A DNA stretch of 64,000 nt from NCBI GenBank assembly GCA_022493055.1, contig CP092781.1, positions 1,426,001 through 1,490,000 on the forward strand, in the 5' to 3' direction. Below, one piece after another: positions 55,351 to 64,000 of this stretch. Numbering within the stretch: the first letter of the stretch is position 1; the number at the start of each line of letters is the position of its first letter. A program made the translations under genes and the position numbers. This DNA is from Staphylococcus roterodami. GTDB taxonomy: Bacteria > Bacillota > Bacilli > Staphylococcales > Staphylococcaceae. The notes beneath the pieces were generated by a model, which searched no databases, was not told the origin of the DNA, and saw only the letters and a program-made list of their open reading frames with translations.

Positions 55351-56349
55351 TTATTCAGATTTTTTGTCGCGCTCCATTAAATCTTTAACGCATTCTTTTA
55401 CAGAAATATTTTCAAATAAAACTCTATATAATGCATTTGTAATTGGCATATCTACATTTTTTTCTTTAGCTAAATAGTAAACTGATTTAGTTGTATAAAT
55501 ACCTTCGACAACCATATTCATTTCGGATAAGGCTTGCTCCATGGATTCACCTTGCCCAAGTTTATATCCTAATGTGAAATTTCGAGAATGTGTTGACGTA
55601 CATGTAACAATTAAATCACCAATACCGCCCAATCCTAAAAACGTCATAGGATCAGCACCTAATTTTTCACCTAATCTGCTGATTTCAGCTAAACCACGAG
55701 TCATTAATGCAGCTTTCGCATTATCTCCATATCCAATTCCAGCTACAATTCCACTTGCTACTGCAATGATATTTTTTAATGCTCCACCAAGTTCAACGCC
55801 AACCAAATCATCATTCGTATAAACACGTAAATAGTCATTCATAAATAAATCTTGAATTAGTTTACTTACATTTTCATCTTTTGATGAAGCTGCTACAGTT
55901 GTTGGTTGTTTTACTACAACTTCTTCTGCATGACTTGGTCCAGATAATACACCAATACCTGCATTATATTCAGGGGAAATTGAATCTTCAAGCATCTCTG
56001 AAACACGTTTAAATGTGCCATTTTCTATACCTTTAGCGACATGAATAAATGTTTTCTTAGTTGTTAACTTTTCATTTATTTGAGAAGCTACATCACGCAT
56101 CGCCTTAGTTGGTAACGCCATTAAGTATATATCTGCGTATTGGATAGCTTCATCCATATTTGATGTCGCAATGATACTATCGTTTAATTTCGCATATTTT
56201 AAATACTTTTTATTCGTATGACAATTATTTAATTCATCAACAGCGTTTTGATTTTTACCCCACATCATCACGTCATGCCCATTTTCAGCTAGTACGTTGG
56301 CAAGGGCCGTTCCAAAACTTCCCATACCAAATACGGTAATTTTAGTCAT
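55351..56349 (-). CDS. gpsA: Glycerol-3-phosphate dehydrogenase [NAD(P)+]
   Basis: Makes sn-glycerol-3-phosphate for phospholipids. The 332 residues show the Rossmann motif [20 protein letters not shown] near 8, GPSHAEEVV near 140 and the catalytic lysine block [28 protein letters not shown] near 186. GGGGGA precedes the ATG. 16 bp after der; the hup leader follows. Confidence 0.97.
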   Translation of the reverse strand: MTKITVFGMGSFGTALANVLAENGHDVMMWGKNQNAVDELNNCHTNKKYLKYAKLNDSIIATSNMDEAIQYADIYLMALPTKAMRDVASQINEKLTTKKTFIHVAKGIENGTFKRVSEMLEDSISPEYNAGIGVLSGPSHAEEVVVKQPTTVAASSKDENVSKLIQDLFMNDYLRVYTNDDLVGVELGGALKNIIAVASGIVAGIGYGDNAKAALMTRGLAEISRLGEKLGADPMTFLGLGGIGDLIVTCTSTHSRNFTLGYKLGQGESMEQALSEMNMVVEGIYTTKSVYYLAKEKNVDMPITNALYRVLFENISVKECVKDLMERDKKSE

Positions 56350-56365
56350 AATTATCCCCCAATCG

Positions 56366-57676
56366 TTAATTTCTTTTTCGAGCTATAATATGAATTGGCG
56401 TACCTTCAAATCCAAATGCAGCACGGATTTGGTTCTCTAAATAGCGCTTATAAGAAAAATGCATTAATTCAACATCATTTACAAACACTACAAATGTTGG
56501 CGGTTCAATCGCAACTTGTGTCGCATAAAAGACATTAAGGCGTCTTCCTTTATCTGTTGGCGTAGGATTCATCGAAATCGCGTCTGTAATAACTTCATTC
56601 AATGTAGAACTTTGAACACGTTTTTTATGATTTTCACTCGCTTCTTTAATGTAAGGGAATAATGTACGTAATCTCGTACGTTCTTTTGCAGATACAAAAG
56701 CAATCTGTGCATAGTCTAAAAATTGGAACTCTTTTCGCACTTCATCTTCAAACTTTTTCATTGTTTTACTATCTTTTTCAACTGTATCCCATTTATTTAC
56801 AACGATTACTACTGCCTTACCTTGTTCGTGTGCATAACCAGCTACACGTTTATCTTGTTCAATAATACCTTGTTCAGCATCGATTACTACAAGAACAACG
56901 TTTGAACGTTCAATCGCTTTTAATGCTCTTAACACTGAATATTTTTCAGTTGATTCATATACTTTACCTTTTTTTCGCATACCAGCAGTATCGATTAAAA
57001 CATAATCTTGTCCGTCATAACTATATTCAGTATCGATTGCATCTCTTGTTGTTCCTGCAACATTAGAGACAATGACACGATCTTCACCTAAAATAGCATT
57101 TACTAAACTTGATTTACCTACATTTGGACGTCCAATTATTGAAAGACGAATCGTATCTTCATCATAAGGGTCTTCTTCCTCTTCACCAAAATGTGATACA
57201 ACTGCATCTAACAAATCACCAAGACCTAAACCATGTGATCCGGATATTGGATATGGTTCTCCAAAACCTAATGAATAGAAATCATACACGTCTGTACGCA
57301 TTTCCATATTATCTACTTTATTAACCGCTAATACGACCGGCTTTTTAGATTTGTATAAAATTTGAGCAACCATTTCATCGCTTTGTGTCAATCCTTCACG
57401 TACGTTAACCATAAAAATGATAACATCCGCTTCATCAATGGCGATTTCTGCCTGCGCTCTAATTTGTGTTTGGAATGGTGCATCACCAATTTCGATACCA
57501 CCAGTATCAATAATATTAAAATCGTGTGTCAACCACTCACCTGAAGAATAAATACGGTCTCGTGTTACCCCTGGCGTATCTTCAACAATTGATACACGTT
57601 CACCAACTATTCTATTAAAAATTGTAGATTTACCTACGTTAGGCCTACCCACAATTGCTACTATAGGTTTAGTCAT
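56366..57676 (-). CDS. der: Ribosome-assembly GTPase Der (EngA)
   Basis: Essential double-GTPase for 50S subunit maturation. The 436 residues have G-domain 1 with [12 protein letters not shown] near 10 and DTPGVTRD, G-domain 2 with [13 protein letters not shown] near 181 and [13 protein letters not shown], and a C-terminal KH-like domain. AGAGAGGAAG precedes the ATG. Upstream of gpsA, as in Bacillus. Confidence 0.97.
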   Translation of the reverse strand: MTKPIVAIVGRPNVGKSTIFNRIVGERVSIVEDTPGVTRDRIYSSGEWLTHDFNIIDTGGIEIGDAPFQTQIRAQAEIAIDEADVIIFMVNVREGLTQSDEMVAQILYKSKKPVVLAVNKVDNMEMRTDVYDFYSLGFGEPYPISGSHGLGLGDLLDAVVSHFGEEEEDPYDEDTIRLSIIGRPNVGKSSLVNAILGEDRVIVSNVAGTTRDAIDTEYSYDGQDYVLIDTAGMRKKGKVYESTEKYSVLRALKAIERSNVVLVVIDAEQGIIEQDKRVAGYAHEQGKAVVIVVNKWDTVEKDSKTMKKFEDEVRKEFQFLDYAQIAFVSAKERTRLRTLFPYIKEASENHKKRVQSSTLNEVITDAISMNPTPTDKGRRLNVFYATQVAIEPPTFVVFVNDVELMHFSYKRYLENQIRAAFGFEGTPIHIIARKRN

Positions 57677-57844
57677 AAGCTAACTTCCTCTCTTTCTTAT
57701 ATCTTTTTAATAATATCACATGACACTGTGTAATCAAAATGTGTTTATAACCGTGCTAAGAAAAATTATTATTAAAATATAACAATTCAAAATAACTAAC
57801 TTTTTCTGTTCTCTATTATTCATTACAATTTTAGTTAATTGCAG

Positions 57845-57881
57845 AAAAATACTCCACATGTTAATCAAAAGCATGTGGAGT
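57845..57881 (-). terminator. rpsA terminator
   Basis: Perfect 10-bp arms ACTCCACATG (57851-57860) and CATGTGGAGT (57872-57881), then ATTTTT on the minus strand. The rest of the 57677-57844 spacer should carry the der promoter. Confidence 0.85.
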
Positions 57882-57904
57882 TCATCATAATATTTATATT
57901 TAAA

Positions 57905-59080
57905 TTATAATTTAAGATTTTTCAGCTTATCACCAATCATATCGCCAATCGTAGGATTGTCTTCATCTTCATTATCTAAGTATGCCTCAGTTGTTGCAGG
58001 ATCACTTTCAATAACATCTTCATTTGGTAATGTAGCTTTAATAGACAATGATACTCTCTCATTTTCTTCATCAATGCCCAAAATTTTAACGCTAACTTGT
58101 TGACCAGGTTCTAGTACTTCTCCTGGTGAACCAATATGTTTATGTGCAATTTCTGAAATGTGTACAAGTCCTTGCACACCAGGTGCGATTTCAACAAATG
58201 CACCAAAATTAGCTAATCTAACTACAACACCTTCGATTACATCGTTTTCATGGAATTGACCTTTAATGTTTTCGAATGGTGTAGGCAATGTATCTTTGAT
58301 TGATAATGAAATACGTTCTGTATCTCTATCAATAGATTTAATTTTAACTTTTACATCTTGACCAATTGAGACTACCTCTTCTGGTGTTTGAACATGTTCA
58401 TGTGAAAGTTCTGACACGTGAACTAGACCATCAACACCACCGATATCAATAAATGCACCAAATTGTGTTAAGCGCGCTACTTTACCGTCAATAACATCGC
58501 CTTCATTTAAAGATTGTAATAATTGATCCTTTTTAGCGTCATTTTCTTCTTGTTCAACTGCTTTACGGCTTAAAATGACTCTATTATTTTCTGGGTCTAA
58601 CTCTTCAACTTTAATGCGAATTGTTTGTCCATCAAATACAGAGAAATCCTCAATGAAGTCTGTTGAAATTAATGAAGCTGGTACAAAACCTCTTTGCCCT
58701 ACATCTACAACTAAACCACCTTTAACTACTTCCGTAACTTTCGCTTCGATGATTTCGTTATTATCCAATTTTTCTTGTAAATAGCTATAAGACTTTTCAG
58801 TTTCAAGTTGTCTTCTAGATAAAATATAAGCACCAGATTCATTTTCTTCATCAAACTCAACTTTAGTGACATACGCTTCAACTTCGTCGCCCACTTTTAC
58901 AACTTCACTTGGGCTATCGATATGATGCGTAGATAGTTGACTAATAGGTATAATACCGTTAAATTTACCACCGTTGATATGAACAACAACTTGTTTATCT
59001 TCAACTTGTTGTACTTCACCAGTGACTTTGTCACCTTCTTTAATATCGTTAATCATTGATTCATTGAATTCTTCAGTCAT
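57905..59080 (-). CDS. rpsA: S1-domain RNA-binding protein (ribosomal protein S1 homologue)
   Basis: 391-residue protein with four S1/OB-fold RNA-binding domains (starting near residues 17, 101, 187 and 272; for example DGKVARLTQFGAFIDIGGVDGLVHVSELS). Shorter than the six-domain enterobacterial S1. ATG 59080 has AAGGAGG 8 nt upstream. The acidic C-terminus ends NPTIGDMIGDKLKNLKL. Low-GC Gram-positive S1 homologues are not always stably ribosome-bound. Confidence 0.95.
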   Translation of the reverse strand: MTEEFNESMINDIKEGDKVTGEVQQVEDKQVVVHINGGKFNGIIPISQLSTHHIDSPSEVVKVGDEVEAYVTKVEFDEENESGAYILSRRQLETEKSYSYLQEKLDNNEIIEAKVTEVVKGGLVVDVGQRGFVPASLISTDFIEDFSVFDGQTIRIKVEELDPENNRVILSRKAVEQEENDAKKDQLLQSLNEGDVIDGKVARLTQFGAFIDIGGVDGLVHVSELSHEHVQTPEEVVSIGQDVKVKIKSIDRDTERISLSIKDTLPTPFENIKGQFHENDVIEGVVVRLANFGAFVEIAPGVQGLVHISEIAHKHIGSPGEVLEPGQQVSVKILGIDEENERVSLSIKATLPNEDVIESDPATTEAYLDNEDEDNPTIGDMIGDKLKNLKL

Positions 59081-59690
59081 CTTGTTTGCCTCCTTATACA
59101 CTACATATTTATAACATCTTATAAACTGACAGAATTGTCAAGAAATTCTACCTCGATTACATTTTGCGAAATAGTCATATACATAAATATGTCACTTTAT
59201 CATATTCAAGTCGTCATATCGATAAATATTTATTACAACCATTTTTGTATCAAAGTAATACAGTCCGCTATGTTTATACATATTTTTTGTATAAAAATTA
59301 GCATAACTCATTATTTAGTTTAATAAGTCTGTCATTTCATTGTTCTCTACAAGATATATTATAGTAAAATTTTATACTTTTATAAAACAAAAAGCCACGC
59401 AATTGAGAAACTTTTACATTTTGTTAGTAAGAAGTGTGTATATTAGGCATCATTCTTTAATGATTACATTTGTTAATCGTAATAATAAGTCATTGCTAAA
59501 TAGCACTTTAATATTGATGTATTTTAAAGCATCTCTTTAATTTTAAAAAAGTAAATTTAAATAACATGCTATTTTAGCTTTTTTGTTAATACAATTCATA
59601 GGTTGTTTATAAATCAGTTGAATTACTAATATGCTTGGTTTAATTACACACTTTTATTTCTAGTATTATCGTTATTCGTTTATAAATTAA
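59081..59690. other. rpsA-cmk spacer
   Basis: About 600 bp of very AT-rich DNA. It should hold the rpsA promoter. Plus-strand frames here are short, Phe/Ile-rich and lack ribosome binding sites. No strong hairpin was found. A small RNA cannot be excluded. Confidence 0.4.
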
Positions 59691-59691
59691 C

Positions 59692-59732
59692 AAAAGACCA
59701 TTTCTATTCGATTAGAATAAAAACAGCCTTTT
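59692..59732 (-). terminator. Probable cmk terminator
   Basis: Imperfect arms AAAAGACC...TATTC and GAATA...AGCCTTTT around GATTA, with T-rich sequence on the minus strand, 46 bp after the cmk stop. Several mismatches lower confidence. Confidence 0.5.
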
Positions 59733-59777
59733 CCGTTCATCAAGTAATTATAAATTTTATTAATGTTAGCTTCTTAG

Positions 59778-60440
<663 letters not shown>

Positions 60441-60513
60441 TCATTTCCCTTCCTTGTCGTTTTATGAATAATATTTTATCATAATTAGGTAAACGAAATA
60501 TAGGAGGAAATAT

Positions 60514-61482
60514 ATGAAACATCTACTTGTTATTCATACTGGTGGCACAATAAGTATGTCACAAGACCAATCTAATAAAGTAGTAACAAATGATATCAAC
60601 CCTATTTCAATGCATCAAGATGTAATTAATCAATATGCACAAATAGATGAATTAAATCCTTTTAATGTTCCATCACCTCATATGACTATACAACATGTTA
60701 AACAATTAAAGGATATTATTTTAGAGGCAGTAACAAAAAAATACTATGATGGTTTTGTCATCACACATGGCACTGATACATTAGAAGAAACTGCCTTTTT
60801 GCTAGATTTAATATTAGGCATTGAAGAACCTATTGTCATAACTGGTGCAATGCGTTCATCAAATGAAATTGGTTCAGACGGTTTATATAATTATATTTCC
60901 GCTATACGTGTAGCTTCTGATGAAAAAGCACGCCATAAAGGGGTCATGGTTGTATTTAATGATGAAATTCATACTGCACGAAATGTAACTAAAACCCACA
61001 CTTCAAATACTAATACTTTCCAAAGTCCTAATCATGGACCATTAGGTGTTCTAACAAAAGATCGCGTTCAATTCCACCATATGCCTTATCGTCAACCCGC
61101 CCTACCAAATGTCGACGAATCACTTAATGTACCGCTAATTAAAGCATATATGGGCATGCCAAGTGATATTTTTAATTTTTACAGTCGTGAAAAGATTGAC
61201 GGGATGGTTATTGAAGCATTAGGACAAGGTAATTTACCTCCAAGTGCATTAAACGGTATTAATCAATTAGTTAAACTAAATATACCTATTGTTTTAGTTT
61301 CTCGTTCTTTCAATGGTATTGTAAGTCCTACTTATGCATATGATGGCGGTGGTTATCAACTCGCTCAACAAGGCTTTATTTTCTCTAATGGCTTAAATGG
61401 TCCTAAAGCACGTTTGAAACTATTAGTTGCATTAAGTAATCAACTAGATACCACTAAACTAAAATCATACTTTGAATTATGA
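60514..61482 (+). CDS. ansA: L-asparaginase, type I (cytoplasmic)
   Basis: Hydrolyses asparagine to aspartate and ammonia. 322 residues with both catalytic threonine motifs: HTGGTISM near 8 and THGTDTLEETAFLLD near 86. No signal peptide, so cytoplasmic. AGGAGG precedes the ATG. Divergent from cmk, convergent with ypdA. Confidence 0.95.
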   Translation: MKHLLVIHTGGTISMSQDQSNKVVTNDINPISMHQDVINQYAQIDELNPFNVPSPHMTIQHVKQLKDIILEAVTKKYYDGFVITHGTDTLEETAFLLDLILGIEEPIVITGAMRSSNEIGSDGLYNYISAIRVASDEKARHKGVMVVFNDEIHTARNVTKTHTSNTNTFQSPNHGPLGVLTKDRVQFHHMPYRQPALPNVDESLNVPLIKAYMGMPSDIFNFYSREKIDGMVIEALGQGNLPPSALNGINQLVKLNIPIVLVSRSFNGIVSPTYAYDGGGYQLAQQGFIFSNGLNGPKARLKLLVALSNQLDTTKLKSYFEL

Positions 61483-61498
61483 TTTTTGTATAAAACAA

Positions 61499-61593
61499 AA
61501 AAGGTCTATTTGCATCGGTTAGTCATCAACAAAGTTGGACATAATGAGTATGTCAATTGTTGAAAAGCTATACCTCTAGCAGATAGACCTTTT
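61499..61593. terminator. Compound bidirectional terminator between ansA and ypdA
   Basis: Outer 15-bp arms (61499-61513 and 61579-61593; GGTCTAT with ATAGACC) flanked by A/T runs. They enclose a second hairpin made of TCAACAA/TTGTTGA (61526-61532, 61557-61563) and GACATA/TATGTC (61538-61543, 61549-61554). Confidence 0.85.
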
Positions 61594-61596
61594 AAA

Positions 61597-62583
61597 TTAT
61601 GATTCTAACGGTGTTTGTTTTTTAGCGAGCATGCTTTGAGCGATAATACCACCGTGAAACTTACCATTTTCAATGAAAATAGTATTCGCATCGTTTCCTG
61701 CTGCAATAACACCTGCGATATAACAATTTTCGACGTTTGTTTCGTAAGTTTCTTTATTATACATAGGCGCTGTTCCAAATTCATTTGTGTTAATTTGAAT
61801 ACCTACTGATTTTAAAAATTCATAATCGGGATGGTAACCAATCATCGCAAATACATAATCGTTATGAATCGTTTTATTCTTTCCATTTACTTCATAAGTC
61901 AATGTATCTTCAGTAATTTGTGTGACATTGGCATTGAATTCCATGTCTATTTTTTCATGGTTTACAAGTGCTGTGAAATTTGGAAGTATCCACGGTTTGA
62001 TTGATGGTGAATAATCTCCGCCTCGATATAGCACTGTCACATTTGCGCCAGCTTTTTCTAATTCTAACGCTGCATCAATTGCTGAGTTTTTACCGCCAAT
62101 AATTACGACGTCTTGATCGAAGTACGGATGCGCCTCTTTAAAATAATGGAAGACTTTCGGTAAATCAGCACCTTCAACTTCTAATGTATTATGCTGGCTA
62201 TAGTATCCAGTTGCAATTGTCAAAAAGCGACATTCATATACATCTTTCGTTGTAGTTATTGTAAATTTATTATCTATTTTTTTAACTGTTAACACTTCTT
62301 CAAATGCATTTACTCTTAGTTGGTGATGCTTCACAACTTCACGATAATATACTAATGCTTGATTACGTCTTGGCTTACTTTCTTCTACGATAAATGGCAC
62401 GTCCCCGATACTCAATTTATCGCTTGATGAGAAAAATGTTTGGTGTGTTGGATAATTATATATTGATTCAACGACATTACCCTTTTCAATAATTAGCGTA
62501 TCAATGCCTTTTCTTTTTTGTTCAATAGCCGCACTTAAACCGCATGGCCCTCCACCAATTATAATACTTTCTACTTTTTGCAT
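61597..62583 (-). CDS. ypdA: Bacillithiol disulfide reductase YpdA
   Basis: FAD/NADPH-dependent reductase that regenerates bacillithiol from its disulfide. The 328 residues show the FAD motif IIGGGPCGLSAAIEQ near 7, the NADPH motif VVIIGGKNSAIDAALELE near 166 and a C-terminal GVIAAGNDANTIFIENGKFHGG. ATG 62583 has AAAGGAGG upstream; the longer frame to 62676 has none. Complements bshA in this window. Confidence 0.94.
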   Translation of the reverse strand: MQKVESIIIGGGPCGLSAAIEQKRKGIDTLIIEKGNVVESIYNYPTHQTFFSSSDKLSIGDVPFIVEESKPRRNQALVYYREVVKHHQLRVNAFEEVLTVKKIDNKFTITTTKDVYECRFLTIATGYYSQHNTLEVEGADLPKVFHYFKEAHPYFDQDVVIIGGKNSAIDAALELEKAGANVTVLYRGGDYSPSIKPWILPNFTALVNHEKIDMEFNANVTQITEDTLTYEVNGKNKTIHNDYVFAMIGYHPDYEFLKSVGIQINTNEFGTAPMYNKETYETNVENCYIAGVIAAGNDANTIFIENGKFHGGIIAQSMLAKKQTPLES

Positions 62584-62913
62584 TGTTTCGGCCTCCTTTA
62601 ATCCCAAACTATTATAACAGTTCAATAGTTGATAAGCTAAGTCTGTGCTTACTAATTTATGATATATTTCCGACAATTTGTAGGTTTACACTAAAATATT
62701 GTCGTCTGTACAATTGTACGCTTCTTCTTTAGTTTTATTGAGGAAAGTAAGTTAAAAACTTAGTCATAACTCAATATTGAATATTGATAATTCCAATTTT
62801 GATATTTGAGCAATACCATCAATTATATACATTTAATCTTTATTATCAGTAAACGGTAATAAATTGGATATTTATTCAATGAAGTTAACTGATAAACACT
62901 TTCTAAATCTTCA
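62584..62913. other. ypdA upstream spacer
   Basis: AT-rich region that should carry the ypdA promoter. No ORF with a ribosome binding site was found. Confidence 0.4.
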
Positions 62914-62919
62914 CGAAAA

Positions 62920-63003
62920 AACTGCTACATTACGATAAGTGAATTATAAGTAAATCAGATTTCACTAAAATTACTTTAAAACACTAATGTGTATGTAGCA
63001 GTT
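62920..63003 (-). terminator. Long-loop terminator after ebpS
   Basis: Perfect 11-bp arms AACTGCTACAT (62920-62930) and ATGTAGCAGTT (62993-63003), followed on the minus strand by TTTTTT. The enclosed 62 nt contain a further AGTGAA/TTCACT pair, so the structure is branched, larger than a standard terminator. Confidence 0.75.
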
Positions 63004-63029
63004 GAATTTAAAGATTGAATTGATATTGA

Positions 63030-64000
63030 TTATGGAATAATAATTTGTTGGCCATTTCTAATATTATTACCACTTAAACCATTAGCACGTCTAATTTTCT
63101 CAACGTTTTCAGGCGAACCTGAACCATAGTATTGAATTGCGATTCGATAAAGGTTTTCTTGACCACTAACTGTATGTCTTTGTCCTCCACCTTGACGTTG
63201 CTGTTGTTGGTTTTGATTTGCTTGTTGTTGATTTTGGTTATTTTGCGTTTGATTGTTCGCTTGGTTTACATTATTTTGATCATCAGTAGTTGCTTTATCT
63301 TTATCATCAGATTTTGATTTGTCGTTGTCTTCAGATTTTGACTTGTCTTTTGCAGAATCTGTTGAAGTTTTTTTATCTTTACTATCTTCAGATTTATTTT
63401 TGTTCGTATTCGCTATTTTATTTTCTTTCGTACCATTATTATGGTTATTTAATGCCATACCACCAAAGATTGCTAAAGCACCAACAATTAACACGGCTGC
63501 AATTAAAGGTAATAATACTTTCGTCATACCGCCTTTTTTATGCTCTTTTTCTTTATCTTGATGATCACGATGTTCATGATGATGATTCGTTTGAGCAGAA
63601 GCTTGTTGTTTTGAAGCGGCAGCTGCTCCTACTACACCAGCGGTACCTGCGCCAACAGCGGCACCCTTCTTACTATTATGATCTTTTTTCTTTTGTTTTG
63701 CTTCATTACTTTCAGTAGACTTTTCAACGCTATCTTTTTGAACATTTTGTTTGTCTTTTGCTTGATACTTAGCTTTTGATGCGCCACCTGCTGCACCTGC
63801 AACACCAGCGGTACCCGCACCAATTGCTGCAGCTTTTTTGCCATTATGTTTTTCTTTTGTATCATCATTTTTCGCATCAACCGGCACGTCTTTACTATTC
63901 TCTGCTGATTCTTTTGGCTTATTAGTATCAGTTGCAAAATGCGGTTTCGGCTGTTGTACTTTTTCATGATCAACATTGTTAGCTACACTTTGATCTTTCT
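63030..64000 (-). CDS. ebpS: Elastin-binding protein EbpS, 3' part (start lies beyond position 64000)
   Basis: Cell-surface protein reported to bind elastin. The frame is open to the window edge; about 323 residues are visible of roughly 480. Visible in order: a hydrophilic segment, a Gly/Ala repeat ([21 protein letters not shown]) and its degenerate copy ([21 protein letters not shown]), and a His-rich stretch. Then come a TM helix ([20 protein letters not shown]), a Lys/Ser/Asp-rich linker, an Asn/Gln-rich linker and a C-terminal LysM ([12 protein letters not shown]). The linkers differ markedly from the S. aureus EbpS I recall. The N-terminal elastin-binding part is outside. Confidence 0.93.
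   Translation of the reverse strand, partial: KDQSVANNVDHEKVQQPKPHFATDTNKPKESAENSKDVPVDAKNDDTKEKHNGKKAAAIGAGTAGVAGAAGGASKAKYQAKDKQNVQKDSVEKSTESNEAKQKKKDHNSKKGAAVGAGTAGVVGAAAASKQQASAQTNHHHEHRDHQDKEKEHKKGGMTKVLLPLIAAVLIVGALAIFGGMALNNHNNGTKENKIANTNKNKSEDSKDKKTSTDSAKDKSKSEDNDKSKSDDKDKATTDDQNNVNQANNQTQNNQNQQQANQNQQQQRQGGGQRHTVSGQENLYRIAIQYYGSGSPENVEKIRRANGLSGNNIRNGQQIIIP

Noticed and set aside
59135-59540. Short plus-strand frames between rpsA and cmk
   Set aside because: No ribosome binding sites and composition typical of translated AT-rich noncoding DNA.
63632-63976. Lys/Gln-rich frame overlapping ebpS
   Set aside because: Shadow of the repetitive Lys/Ala/Gly codons of ebpS in another frame.

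Overview
The window looks like a chromosomal core segment of a low-GC staphylococcus of the Staphylococcus aureus complex. Recognisable species-group landmarks are the giant surface protein gene ebh (its 5' 13.9 kb), norB, the aroC-aroB-aroA cluster, the heptaprenyl/menaquinone genes, a type B rnpB and ebpS (its 3' part). Several proteins (PBP2, NorB, the EbpS linkers, the low-complexity N-terminus of Ebh) differ from the S. aureus versions I remember by more than ordinary strain variation. A sister species such as S. argenteus or S. schweitzeri is therefore plausible, but this rests on memory and not on an alignment.

Layout. 1-13956: 5' part of ebh, minus strand, open through the window edge, with a YSIRK-type signal, a long non-repetitive region, FIVAR-like modules and then twelve 378-bp (126-codon) repeats. 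14352-19511: norB, then a threonine/alanine catabolic operon (ald-tdcB-steT) whose promoter carries a perfect Rex-type operator. 19977-24315: a small 5'-3' exonuclease and a double dynamin-like GTPase. 24597-26413: a convergent pair of membrane proteins, PepSY-TM and DUF4889, both with His/Met-rich segments predicted to lie outside the membrane. 26537-29596: an RNA methyltransferase gene, rnpB, gpsB, ypsA and a DUF1798 gene. 30106-32918: recU-pbp2, the only multi-gene plus-strand operon. 33127-34808: dnaD-nth-ypoC. 35088-43291: asnS, dinG, birA, cca, bshA and a MazG-like pyrophosphatase. 43803-50536: aroC-aroB-aroA-TPR-UPF0302-DUF1405 and a membrane zinc peptidase. 50923-54134: a small membrane protein, ndk, and hepS-menG-hepT. 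54135-54907: a gene-poor gap with a GC-rich STAR-type repeat. 54908-62583: hup, gpsA, der, rpsA, cmk, ansA and ypdA. 63030-64000: the 3' part of ebpS.

Functional threads. Envelope and division: PBP2, GpsB, YpsA, the dynamin-like protein, Ebh and EbpS. Quinone and aromatic supply: AroA/B/C feed chorismate, and HepS/HepT/MenG finish menaquinone. Redox: Rex-controlled ald-tdcB-steT, plus BshA (bacillithiol synthesis) and YpdA (bacillithiol disulfide reduction). Information processing: Nth, RecU, DinG, DnaD, HU, Der, RpsA, Cca, AsnS and RNase P RNA. I saw no phage, insertion sequence, CRISPR array, toxin-antitoxin pair or defence island. The best leads for something undescribed are regulatory sites (Rex operator, 10-bp-phased repeats before the PepSY gene, a hairpin in the norB leader, a palindrome before hup) and the PepSY/DUF4889 pair as a possible metal-handling module.
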